This document shows positions 33,531 through 44,210 of a stretch of DNA of 64,000 nt, in pieces. The position numbers and the translations under genes are program-made. Source of the DNA: Saturnia japonica. Lineage: Eukaryota; Arthropoda; Insecta; Lepidoptera; Saturniidae. The number at the start of each line of letters is the position of its first letter. Positions within the stretch are counted from its first letter, which is position 1. The notes under the pieces are model-generated. The model was not told where the DNA came from. It saw only the letters and a list, made by a program, of their open reading frames with translations, and searched no databases. Location: NCBI GenBank assembly GCA_033032175.1, contig CM065321.1, positions 15,708,501-15,772,500 of the forward strand. The letters run 5' to 3'.

Positions 33531-33610
33531 GGTAGGCGTCAAGCGACGGTAGTCATGGCAACCGTCGGATGCGCCGGACAGCCGCAGCGTAGCTAGCTGC
33601 CTGCAACCCT
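33531..33610. promoter_or_regulatory. Short CpG-rich patch with hairpin and X-box-like core
   Basis: CGACGGT (33544-33550) pairs with ACCGTCG (33561-33567). Between and across them lies GTAGTCATGGCAAC, 12 of 14 to the X-box consensus. No gene is identified beside it. Confidence 0.3.
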
Positions 33611-33869
33611 GGATATTATGGTGGCCATCATTTTAAAATTCGTTACGCTGTAAACTTTTTTTGTCACAATTTAATTATAAGAATGCTTGTTCATAATTCA
33701 TTTTTTATGTTTCATATACAACTGGGCCAATTTTGTAGCGACAGCTTATATAGCTCGGATCGTATTCCATTTTTTTTTCCTGGCCGAGGTAACCACTCCA
33801 TCATATAAGTATCACTGGATTGCTGTTGTCCTTTGGAACGGTATACGATTTTTTTATAGTACCAGTAGA

Positions 33870-34160
33870 TGGAAGCACCGTACAATCCTAACACAATGGT
33901 GACTACCAAGAGATCGTAATCCACCGACGGTCACCACTGTCATGCCAGCCTGCGTTAATGTAACTGAATCCAAATCGCGACATGCAAAAGCGAGTCACTA
34001 TGGCGAACTCTTCACCACATGCATGGTGGTTGCGACCCAGTCGGGAAAACAGTCCTGCCACCCCGCTATCGTCATTTCCTCGTTCGTTACTCATCAGGGC
34101 GCACCACGTGCAGGACAGGTTGGTTTGGGCGTCTCAGATTTAAAGATGTAATTCGACACC
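33870..34160 (-). repeat. Family F repeat, long copy inverted
   Basis: Reverse complement of the 32230-32535 layout, including CTGATGAGTAACGAACGAGG on the minus strand. Confidence 0.6.
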
Positions 34161-35310
34161 CCTTACACTCCACTATGTACTATGATTTGGCTTTTTGATT
34201 AGTAAATGTCGATATTGTATTAAGTTTAATACCATAAATACATATTATATTCGCAAGAAATATTCCGCACTAAGAAAACAAAAGTATATCCGTAAGCATA
34301 TCCAAGTCATCAGAAACAGTGATACAACCTCAAAATAGAGGCGTGTGCACATACCCCGCGCGCGATGTATATACACTTCTCACTCTGCGGTAATGAATTC
34401 TTTGATAACTATCGAATGGTGTAATTAAATCTTGAATACAAATGACAGATTTGTAACCTGCAAATCAAACTGTATCCCTGGTTTTGTTATCATCATCAGC
34501 TTTTGGAATTGTTTCCTACTGTGTAGAGTAAGTAAAGCTTTATAGACGGTGTATTCACGTCAAAATACAAGTTAAAATTTTACTCAAAATACCAGGACAA
34601 CATGAATTATGGATACTTTACTAACATATCGGTTCTATATTTATGATTGTGTGTATTTTAGCTTTGCAGATGAGTTTCTGCATTGCTTCCTATTTTTATT
34701 CTGTTATTTTTTAAAATATTATCCATAACTTGTATATAACTGTAATGTACCCATCGAAGCGAATACATTAAGATTGTCATATACTTATAAAATACATATG
34801 TTACAAGCTCACGTTTCCTGTTATTCTGTTACAACGGTTTATCAGTATGATAATGTTTTTTAACTTATTGTTTATCTGGTATGTAAATAAAATCAGCGAT
34901 ATGCGGTGAACAAGATAAATGGACGGATAGGAAACATATTCAATCCAGTATTCTGAGTGTAAGAATATAATATATAAGTTTCTCAATCTCTGCATGTTGG
35001 CTGCTTACTTACCAAAATCAACCTTTAGGAGTAAGTACATATAAATCGCAAAGGGATTCGTTACGCTAGCGTTATATTTGAGAAAGAAAACTATTTATCT
35101 GACACAATCATGTAACACGACAAGCTCACTGCGTGGAATAGTCAAACAGGTCCTTGTCTCAGCTGAAAGCTGCAGAGCTATAATTATCGATATCCTTAAT
35201 TCATATAATTTAAAAAAAATACTAATACAAATCTTAAAATTGACTATTAAGCAACACACAATTTAAGCCAGTGGGTCCAGAACTAGAAGCCAGAAATTTT
35301 GCACAGGACG
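34161..35310. other. Unassigned sequence
   Basis: AT-rich. A CGCGCGCG run near 34360 is the only local oddity. Confidence 0.35.
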
Positions 35311-35314
35311 CCTC

Positions 35315-35341
35315 TATATATATATATATATATATATATAT
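35315..35341. repeat. (TA)n microsatellite
   Basis: Thirteen TA units. Confidence 0.9.
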
Positions 35342-35464
35342 TGTAGCGTAACTGAGCACTGAGAAAGTATAAAAAACCCTCCTTAAGGATTTTTTTTAAT
35401 GTGCTGTTAAAAATAAGATGATGGAACGGAAAACCTCATCAGGCACAAACAAAAAATGTATTTG

Positions 35465-35700
35465 TCCTCGTGGCGCAGTGGTAGTAAATGCTACTATTGA
35501 GCCGAGAGGTCGCAGGTTCGATCCCCGCCCATGACTGACTTTGTTTGATGAGCATAAATGTCAGTTGTGTGTGTCTGGATGTTAATAACTATATATGTAT
35601 GTATATAAGCTGTTTAGTTACCATATTACAAGCTTTGCTTAGTTTGGAATTAAATGGCCGTGAGTGAAATTGTGTCCCCATATATTTTATTATTTAGAGT
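35465..35700 (+). repeat. SINE-2 copy (tRNA-headed)
   Basis: The head has box A-like GTGGCGCAGTGG and box B GGTTCGATCCC with tRNA spacing, then TGTCAGTTGTGTGTGTCTGG. The body continues beyond a tRNA and a diverged copy is at 2121. These facts support a SINE rather than a tRNA gene. Confidence 0.65.
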
Positions 35701-35760
35701 ACAAGATAAAAAATTCAAATGACGTGACACTGGATTAACATTTTATACATTTAAGTTTTT

Positions 35761-36117
35761 TCTATAGTTAATACGTAAAGCAAAAGCTTTCGATACCATT
35801 TTAAGCGTATTGCGTGCACGGAAAATTGTGAGATTTGGCATGGTTAAAGTTTATATGGAGAAGGAGTGCAAAAAGCTAAAATTTATATATATCTGTTACT
35901 AATATATTAAATTAAATAAATTAATACTGCGAATCTTAACCTAACCAGTGCCATTGAACGTAGACCCCCCCAAAATATTGACATTGTCACTCAACGAAAA
36001 GTGACAGCAAATGATGTAGATAATGCTCATTGTTTATGAATACTGCAAATGTCAAACAGAAAATAGTCTATGATCAAAAACTCGGTGGTAGAATTTCAAT
36101 TATTGGGCAACCGCTAG
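35761..36117 (+). mobile_element. Family A Helitron-like element, copy 6
   Basis: It starts TCTATAGTTAATACGT and ends GGGCAACCGCTAG before T. Confidence 0.65.
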
Positions 36118-36500
36118 TATATTTAAAAAGGTTTGAAGGAAATCAATAAACTTTCTCACTTTGTGAAAGCGGTTTAATTTCTTCCCCTCTTCCATTCGTG
36201 TTCGCAGACAGATACCCTCCGTCTCGGAATTTATGTAGGGTTTCAAATTTGTATACTATAGTAATACAATAATGCTATATTTATGTATCTAGAAAATCGC
36301 AGAGTAATTCAAGACCTTGCTTTTTGTTTGTTTCTTTCAACGCGCTAAATATCTGGTACTACCAGTCAGACTTAAAAAATATTGCCTGCTTTTATAGCTG
36401 ATTTAATACGAAAGGTACAACAGGCTATCTAACATCACGCTAGGTGCATTAGGGGCGGAGCAATTATAATACAAATTGTAAGTGAGAAAGTACGCTGAGC
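36118..36500. other. Unassigned sequence
   Basis: Nothing supported. Confidence 0.35.
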
Positions 36501-36529
36501 GAGATAGAAGCAGTAGTGGGATTGCAAAT

Positions 36530-36690
36530 AATAAATACATGGGACCATTAATTCTGAGATACCACAAAATCTTCCTGAAAGGTTTTAAACAAGGGAGCCA
36601 CCATTTTCTTGGAATGCTGAAATTATCACTGGACGCTTTAATCTCTTGTAATGTTGGAATGGTAGTAGGGGATTACTTGTCAAATTAGGA
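36530..36690 (-). repeat. Family H fragment
   Basis: On the minus strand GAAAATGGTGGCTCCC and TGTGGTATCTCAGAATT match the family H body. Confidence 0.5.
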
Positions 36691-37489
36691 AAGAGTGTAT
36701 ATAAAAAACATATTCATTTAATAAATTTTAAATTTGTTTTACTTTGTAACGTTTCATAACTAGGATATAATAAAGTATTAGTAGTAAGTAGTACAGGTAG
36801 GTATCAATAGTAGTAGTATGTGATATAGATATCATTAAAAAAGTACTAACGGAATACAAATGAAAAAATAATAAGCCTCCATATAAGTTATACCGGCCTA
36901 GTACATCACTCTAGCTTCTGGTGTCTCTATGGCTGTGTGCGTTATGGCGGTCGCCATAGCAACCTCATCATTATAAATCTATTTCTGTACACACACAGAC
37001 AAATACGACGAATTTCTCATTGAAGTACTTCGTCTGAGTTTTCAAAAGCAGGGCAAATGAAGACTTAAGTACAATAAAGGGAAGAACCGATTTTATTTAA
37101 CAAAATGTGACGAAATACTTTTCAAAAGACATATCGTATTTACCTGCCTCTTTTAAAACAAAGAGTTCTTCGAAGTCGTTGTTCTCAAATTTCTACTTTT
37201 TGACCTCTACAGGAAGTACCTACATGTTTATTAACATAATAATTAATTTCTTTTTATATCAATCCATATCCTACGTTATTCGCAAAATAATTTGTTTCTA
37301 TAAATTTACCAGAGGCCAATATACCTTTTTTTATCAAAATAAACTTAAAAAATCTTAATCAGCAATACTGTCTGGTATAACAACTTATAGGGTCATAATT
37401 GTATCCACAGTAAGCTCTTAAACCTAGGGCACTAAGTTTAAAACAGACAAATGAATCGCGAAACTAACTTTATCAAATTTCGCTGCAGA
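36691..37489. other. Unassigned sequence containing an X-box
   Basis: Mostly AT-rich. See the X-box entry at 36950. Confidence 0.35.
36950..36963 (+). promoter_or_regulatory. Perfect RFX X-box motif
   Basis: GTCGCCATAGCAAC fits GTYNCC-AT-RGNAAC at every position. In animals RFX factors use such sites in ciliary gene promoters. No adjacent coding exon is identified here, so function is inference. Confidence 0.4.
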
Positions 37490-37691
37490 TTTTCCGGATT
37501 GTCAAAACCGCCGCCCGGGCTCGGACGTTTCCGGAAAACGTCGGCGCGGTTCGACACCCCCTATAGTATCCAATTTATCAAGAGCTCCGATATATCCCCC
37601 GAGCGTTATACATATTAGGTACGTTGAAGGCGTGGAAGGTCTTTGTGATTGGACGACGTGTGTGCATCAGTGTGCAATGTACTAGTGAACT
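37490..37691 (+). promoter_or_regulatory. Candidate GC-rich promoter
   Basis: A CpG-rich block holds a near-perfect palindrome at 37524-37542 (GACGTTTCCGGAAAACGTC) with back-to-back ETS cores. Then come GATTGG (an inverted CCAAT box) near 37648 and an arthropod-type initiator ATCAGTG near 37666. A GC-rich open frame starts about 30 bp later. Confidence 0.35.
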
Positions 37692-37830
37692 TTGATAATG
37701 AACCAAGGGGCGATTGTCCGGGATGGCGTCGCGTTGGGTGGTGCAGCGCCCCCGGATGCGCCGAGCCAACCGGGATGTGCAACGACCTGCAGTGACTTCC
37801 TATTTACTATACAGCTATCTCTATGTGATG
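37692..37830 (+). CDS. Possible first exon of an unidentified gene
   Basis: From ATGATAATGAACCAAGGGG, or the next ATG at 37698, the frame reads MNQGAIVRDGVALGG, then APPDAPSQPGC. Its GC content is far above that of the surrounding DNA. The frame stays open to 37892 but becomes AT-rich after about 37800, so a splice near CTGCA|GTGACT (about 37790) is plausible. I recognise no domain in so short a piece. It could be a genuine N-terminal exon behind the promoter-like block upstream, or a GC-rich chance ORF. Confidence 0.3.
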
Positions 37831-37976
37831 TCGGTATTTTTAGTACAATGCTAACTTATGATATATTTCTGCTCTACTGTGTATTTATTTAAACAATAAA
37901 GTGGCGAAAAAGCGGACATAATTATTACAACACACGTTAAACACGAAATTACAATAAAGTATTACTAATCTATACA

Positions 37977-38597
37977 TCTATACAATTAATAAAATTGAAG
38001 TGTCTGTTTGTAATGTAAAAATAACAGCTTTTTACTAAATGCATATGAAAATGTGGTACCTTCGAAATGGTGGGACCGATTTTTACGAAACTTCCACTGC
38101 CAGAGAGCTTATGTTATAAGGTGTAACTTAGTTATATACGGTACTTCGTACTTATATACTATAACTATAAAAAAACATCCATTTTTAAAATTTTTGTCTC
38201 TGTGTCTGTTTGTTCCGGGTAATCTCCGAAACGGTTGGAGCGATTTTAACGAGACTTTCACTGATAGATAGCTGATTTTACAGGGAGTAACTTAGGCTAC
38301 TTTAATTTAGAAAAAGAATCAGGGTTTTGCATAAATAAAAAAAACTGGTCATAGTAAATCCATTAGGGCGTTTAAATTGCTTATAGTGAGTAAACCATAA
38401 GAGATATAGCAAATTAATTTACTGAACAATTTTAGACATTCAAAATACCTACAAAAAGTCAGGGATACTACACTTTTATCTACTAAGTAACACTTACAAA
38501 AAGTATTTTTGTGTTTAAAATAGCCGGGAGCGGGGGAGGGTCAAGATTCGCGCGGGCATTCTGTATTCCACGTGAGCGAAGCCACGGGCACAGCTAG
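37977..38597 (+). mobile_element. Family B Helitron-like element, copy 5
   Basis: It starts TCTATACAATTAATAAAATT after A and ends GCCACGGGCACAGCTAG before T. An internal stretch near 38060-38150 looks like a partial duplication of the CCGAAACGG-to-ACTTAG block, making this copy longer than others. Confidence 0.65.
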
Positions 38598-39068
38598 TTT
38601 AATTTATAACACTAAACCGTTGCTACACGAGGACCTCAGCTCAGCATATGCTATAGCAAAATACTTTTCATCCGGGCCTACACTACATACTAAGGGCCTC
38701 AGATTAGACCAGATCATGATAATTATATATTGGTGAAATAAGAGAAAGGGTTAGGCCGCGAAAAAAAGGAAAGAACATGGCAAAAGTTATTTATACCTAA
38801 AAATACATTAAATTAATACCAATAGTCATTTGTCTGCGGTCTTCTGTTTGGTAGAGGTGTAAAGAAATTTCTCAGTGACTACCTCTAATAAATCTATACA
38901 CAACTTATAATAGATAGTTAACGCCATCATTCCTATCGTAAACGTTCAGGGAATTACTAAAAGAGTTTACGATACATCCCACTCTTACACTACGAACTAA
39001 AAGAGCTAGAACACAGAAGTCACAGAGCCAAAAAATCCATAGCCCTTTCTATTTTACTCCTTAAACGC
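38598..39068. other. Unassigned sequence
   Basis: Nothing supported. Confidence 0.3.
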
Positions 39069-39250
39069 ACAGCTATCTGCCAGTGAAAGTCCTGTCAAAA
39101 TCGGTAAAACCGTTTCGGAGATTACTCGGAACAAACAGACAGACAGTTTAAAATTATTTTTATGTTATGTATATACTTTCGTATGCATTTAGTGAATAAA
39201 CTGTTATTTTGACATTACAAACATACACTTCAGTTGTATTAATTGTATAA
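39069..39250 (-). repeat. Family B 5' end fragment, inverted
   Basis: On the minus strand it keeps the 5' start and AATCTCCGAAACGGTTTTAC. The 3' two-thirds are missing. Confidence 0.6.
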
Positions 39251-39769
39251 ATTTATTTCATTTCTGTTTAACTTAATGTACCCGTCTCATTAAATTTCTT
39301 AAACACTAAGTAACATTTTCAAATTTTACTCTTTACGTAATTATTTCTCGTTATAAAGCTGGAATAATTTATGACCAAGCATTAAAAATTTTCTAATTTG
39401 ATTCACTATTTTTTTCTCTGCCTATTTATTTCATTATAAACTATCAAATATGAACAAAAAAAAATCATAAATATTAATAGAAAAAGGAGCTTCTGGAAAA
39501 CAATCTAATTTTAATTATCGCTAATCTGATCTTGAAATATATTGTTGCACCCACGTCAATTAAGTATGACGTCATTACTTAGAAGTGCTAGTTAAGTTGG
39601 TCTATGAAAGGGATATCACAATTAATTACTGCCTATTTCCCTCCTCTGTATGCAGAAGTGTTTGACGTAAAATAAACACTATATTCAGCCATACCCTTGT
39701 ATACTATACCCACGCGTCTCTAAAATGTATTCCTCATTTATTCAAGATAAATAATAAAGGTAATAATAA
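39251..39769. other. Unassigned sequence
   Basis: One TGACGTCA near 39569. No gene. Confidence 0.35.
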
Positions 39770-39975
39770 TAATAAGTTTTTATTTATTTGACCTCACACA
39801 TTGCTAAATTATCTTAATCTAATACACTCAACAATCAATCGACAAATATTGCAATAAAAAAAAAGCAAAACGTGAGGTCTGGAGCCTCAAAAAGGTACAA
39901 TAACCTGAACTACAGATCTCCAGACCCTCGTTCTCTTATTTACAAGTTCTTTACAAGTAATTACATTAAAACATT
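39770..39975. repeat. Family G repeat with internal inverted arms
   Basis: TTATTTATTTGACCTCAC opens it. GAGGTCTGGAG and CTCCAGACCCTC pair around about 35 bp. A second copy is at 62225-62455. Confidence 0.6.
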
Positions 39976-40657
39976 AAAAACAAACACATCACTAAATATG
40001 AGCTATAGTCAATACATACTAAAGTATTGCCAAATATAGCTGAAAAATGAATTATCCAATAGAAACAATAACAATTAAGAATATGAGCTTCTGGTTAAGT
40101 CTGTTAGCAGTAAGTTGTTGATGAGCATTATAGGAGTAATCCAAACTGTTAAGAGATAGAGACGTTGCTGAGATTATTAAGAAACAATACTAATAAGAAA
40201 TAATACTACACACCTGGAGTGGGCTGTCTTATTATTCTCAGTACTGACCATCGAAATAAAGATACTACTGGAAATGAAAATGAGAAACAATAAGTTGTGT
40301 CACAGACAATTTGCGCCACCTGTACTCTTTTAATCATCTTCGTTTTCATGACCGTCTTAGGCCAGAAGAGCAGAGTGTTTATTTATTTATTTATTCTGGA
40401 TTGATAGCAATCATTCATTAAAAATACATAAGTAATAGCAAATAATTAATAAGATTAATGAAGAACTATTTACAGCCAAGCTCAGCATGCATGAAAATAA
40501 TAAATGGTTAAAATTAAAATTAAATGGACCTATCTAGAAAATTATTGCATTATAAAAAAACATGCTTTTATTAAACATAAAATACACCACTTTATAAATT
40601 GCTCCCGTGAAAAGCTGAAGCGGATCGTTAGTTTTAAAATACAAACTTCATACGTCA
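39976..40657. other. Unassigned sequence
   Basis: AT-rich. A TTATTTATTTATTC tail-like tract near 40379 may belong to decayed repeat material. Confidence 0.35.
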
Positions 40658-41023
40658 TCTATATATTAATACGTGAAGCAAAAGCTTTCGGTACCTTTTT
40701 AAGCGTATTGCGTGCACGGAAGACTGTGACATTTGGCATGGTTAAAGTTTATATGGAGAAGGAATGCAGAAAGCTAAAATTTATCTATAATATCTGTTAC
40801 TAATATATTAAATAAAATAAATTAATACTGTGAATCCTAACACGACCAGTTCCATTGCACTTAAACCCCCCAAAATATTAACATTGTCACTCAATGAAAA
40901 GTGACAGCAAGTGATGTAGATAATATTCATAGTTTAGGTTCATGAATACTGCAAATGTCAAACAGAAAATAGTTTATGATCAAAAAATCGCTGCTCGAAT
41001 TTCGACCTTAGGGCGATCGCTAG
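40658..41023 (+). mobile_element. Family A Helitron-like element, copy 7 (best preserved ends)
   Basis: It starts TCTATATATTAATACGTG directly after A and ends GGGCGATCGCTAG directly before T, 366 bp. CTCGAATTTCGACC forms the subterminal hairpin. Confidence 0.7.
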
Positions 41024-41164
41024 TAATGTTAAAGTAACGTAATAAATACATGCTCAAAAATAAAACTATTATTAAAGAATGAAAAAATGATATTTATGAT
41101 GAATTTGGAGGTTTAAGAGCGGTAGAACACAGAGAAAATCAACCCGACTTGTGGTCCACTCTAC

Positions 41165-41335
41165 AGAAGGTCGCAGCCAAATAATCTTGTGTTGTGTTCC
41201 TGCGGTAAGTAGGGCTTCCAAAGCTCCTTGGGGTAGGAGAGTTTAAAGTTGGCAACACGCTAGTGGTACGTGGTACATATGGTATTACAAGCGTCCATAA
41301 GCTACGGTAGCTGGGTTACCATCGAGCGTTGGTCG
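41165..41335 (+). repeat. Family M repeat
   Basis: TGTTGTGTTCCTGCGGTAAG, CTCCTTGGGGTAGGAG and GCGTCCATAAGCTACGGTAG. The same family is at 43385 (inverted) and 55745. Confidence 0.6.
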
Positions 41336-42284
41336 TGGCATTGCTTCGGAATCTACCGTTGTTATACCCAATAACCAAGCAGGTTGGTATGGTTTTCCAC
41401 GTATATCTTGCAAAACTCATGTCTCTCTCTCTTGGTTTCCTCATCACAGTATCGACCGTCGATGGATTGATTTATCGATCTCTCAGGAGCCTTCGTGGAT
41501 CGTGAGTAAAATGCAGAAATATGGAAGAGAACAAAGTTTGGAAATATTGGCAAGACGAGAAGATAAACAATGGAGTACCCCCGTGGAAAACGAATACTGA
41601 CTGACGAGCTAGCTATGAAACATACGCAACTTCGTTACTGTTGACATAAGCGAGAGAAGGATTTTACTCAGCAATAAAATAAATGTGAATTGAATGCTCA
41701 ATTTATACTTTAAAAAGATATTCGTGGTCCGAGATCCACACCTTACAAAACGGATTCATTGTTCCGAATGATCAATCTAGTACATGGTGTATCAATATAA
41801 TTCATGAAAGCTGAAGTACTATTAAAATAATATTGATAATTTATTTTATACGACTAACAGTGTTTCTCTCCTTTAACACCCACAGTGATTGATATTTTAA
41901 GATTCTATATAGTTTATAAGGTTGAAGCTGTAAGGCAGCTTGTGTTGCTAATTGGCAAAGATTTTTTGAATATAAGTTACTATTAGGTTTCACAAATAAT
42001 ATCCGCCTTAGGAGAAAAAAATCTTATTAAATCCTGTTTATTGATATACGCATAACTAATTCTTTTTAAAAATTGTAGTCCGAGGTTTTAGTTAAAGAAT
42101 AACACAAAAGTTATCCTGAAAATTATTGTAAAGTGAACTTGTTTTTTTTTTTCTATAGGATTTTTTTACTCAAGACAATATCTCACGATTGAATGATGGT
42201 TGTGGGAAATTATTATTTTTCTTCGTTCGTATTGTAAAAATTATTTTAATAAAATCGAGATAGTTTGCATAACATCGTGTACCT
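41336..42284. other. Unassigned sequence
   Basis: Nothing supported. Confidence 0.35.
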
Positions 42285-42375
42285 GATGGTAAAACGACAC
42301 AATCCTAAAACAAGGGCGACTACAGAAACATCAGCAATCCATCCCCAATCGCCGTTGTTCTAAAGCAATAGCATA
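42285..42375 (-). repeat. Family F fragment
   Basis: ACCTGATGGTAAAACGACAC and CAATCGCCGTTGTTCTA are decayed family F words. Confidence 0.35.
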
Positions 42376-42739
42376 CACACAAACACAGACACACATTACT
42401 TAATAAACATATTTTTAAATAGACTCATACACACATATCGTTACCTTTAGATATAATTATAAAATGTAATTTATGTACTAGGTACTTCTTAATTGGCACT
42501 TTAGAATTATATTCTAATTAAATTACAATTTTTTTAATGTGCTGTGAAATTTGTATAGCTTAAATAAATAAAATCTCAGCAGCTATATACACTGGCTTTT
42601 TTCGAAACGTGACAACCTAATAGATTTCAATAGAAAGTCACTCTGAAGGGCTTATCATCTTTCCATGTTGATTTGCACCCTTGATATGTACCAGCTGTTC
42701 TCGGAATTTGATACAATTAAGCATGCCATTATGTCTGGT

Positions 42740-43340
42740 GTTCAAAATCCAAATCAAATTCAAAAAAATCTTTTATTCAATTTAGTCCCTAAGAAGCCAG
42801 TTATGAACGTCAAAACACTACTGCCGGTTCAGAAAACATCCCAGCCATCGAGAAGAACCGATATATAAAACATAAATAATAATTTAGTGGATGCACATCA
42901 CTATCATTAACATAATTATCCACTCTACCCTACCTTTTGACAGTAAAACCCGCTTGACATGGTCCTTGAACCTGTTATCCAGTAAATGAGTAATATGCTT
43001 CGGGATCTTATTATAAAACCTGACACTACTACCTAAATAACTTTTATTCGACCTACTTAGTCTAAAACACGGTACGATCAATTTACCTCGTTTTCTAGTA
43101 TTAACATTGTGCTAATCTTTGACAAAATCTAAGTTGACTAAGTTTTTACGTACTTATTACATTAAGTTATCAAGGATGTTTTAGAAGAGCACAGTTGAGA
43201 TATTAAATTCCTGGAATTTTTTCTTTAGTGATTCACGTGGTGTCAGGTTGTAAATTGCATGAATTGCCCGCTTTTGTAATATAAAAATGGTCTACCTTCT
43301 GTATGGTAATTACAAACCAGTTGTATACAATGGTCGTATC
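42740..43340 (-). pseudogene. BS/jockey-like LINE 3' portion, decayed
   Basis: On the minus strand 42884-43081 reads FRLSRSNKSYLGSSVRFYNK and then DHVKRVLLSKG, parallel to the better copy at 58338-59153. Upstream, around 43200-43300, LTPRESLKKKF-type coding is visible only by changing frame. The 3' part (42745-42860) shares the 58340-58440 untranslated sequence. Frameshifts rule out function. Confidence 0.6.
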
Positions 43341-43384
43341 CGCCAAATACAACACTCACAAAACGAATTAACTTTACAATTCTT

Positions 43385-43495
43385 GTAGTACAGATTAGCA
43401 AGTTATTACTAGCAAGTTGTCGATATTGAACCCTCCTACCCCAAGGAGCTCTGTATATATTACTCACCGCAGGAACACAACACAAGGTTCTTCTT
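43385..43495 (-). repeat. Family M repeat, inverted
   Basis: On the minus strand TGTTGTGTTCCTGCGGTGAG then CTCCTTGGGGTAGGAGGG. Confidence 0.6.
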
Positions 43496-43565
43496 CTTCT
43501 TCCTAACTTGGCAACTAGTCCTCTTTATTGAAGACCATTACTGGCATTATCAATTATCAAGTATC
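43490..43565 (+). repeat. Family H 5' fragment
   Basis: A CTT-rich tract, CCTAACTTGGCAACTAG and GAAGACCATTACTGGCATTA, as at 3955. Confidence 0.55.
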
Positions 43566-43567
43566 AA

Positions 43568-44210
43568 TATTGCTCCCCCGCTCACGGCTATTTTAAAGAG
43601 AAAAATGCTTATTGTGGGTGTTCCTTAGAAGATAGATGTATACTCTCCCGAACTTTTTGTAGGTCTTTTTAATGCCTATGATTATGTAGTACATTAATTT
43701 GTGTTAATTATGGAGTTTGCGTATCAATAATTCGTTTATTTTGTATATAAAATTCGTTTAATAGAGCGTTTACAATTCTCAAAGACAATGGAATAAAGTA
43801 CAGAGTGAATGTAGGCGCGGATCTCGTTCAATCAGTGACCCGCCGAATTGTTACTATTTTCGTTTTGAACAATTTGCTATATCTCTTATGGTTTACTCAG
43901 CATAAGCCATTTAAGCGCCCGAATTGATTCACCATGGCCAGTTTTTTGATTTGGGAGGGCCCCTAATTTTTTTTTCCGAAAATAAAATTAGCCTAAGTTA
44001 CTCCCTATATCATCAGCTATCTATCAGTGAAAGTCCCGTCAAAATCGGTCCAATCGTTTCGGAGATCACCCGGAACAAAAAGACAGACAGAAAAAAAATT
44101 AAAAATGGGCTTTTTGTTATAGTTATCGTATATACTTTCATATGCATTTAATAAAAAAACTGTTATTTTGACATCACAAACGGACACTTCAATTTTATTA
44201 ATTGTATAGA
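43568..44210 (-). mobile_element. Family B Helitron-like element, copy 7, split by a solo LTR
   Basis: The minus-strand 5' start TCTATACAATTAATAAAATT is at 44210. The 3' end is cut before the CTAG terminus. The body is interrupted at 43702-43871 exactly within the word ACATTAATTTGCTATATC, which is intact in other copies. Confidence 0.65.
43702..43871 (+). mobile_element. Solo LTR (170 bp) with 5-bp duplication
   Basis: It starts TGTTAATTATGG and ends TTTTGAACA, so the ends are TGTT...AACA. ATTTG flanks it on both sides (43697-43701 and 43872-43876). Inside, TATATAAAA at 43744-43752 is followed by AATAAA at 43792-43797, the order expected of promoter and polyadenylation signal in an LTR. No internal coding region or second LTR is nearby, so it is a solo LTR left by recombination, perhaps of a small TRIM-type element. 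It is younger than the family B copy it splits. Confidence 0.75.

Noticed and set aside
35465..35535. Possible tRNA gene (box A and box B present)
   Set aside because: The cloverleaf is incomplete, the sequence continues into a SINE body, and a diverged second copy exists at 2121.
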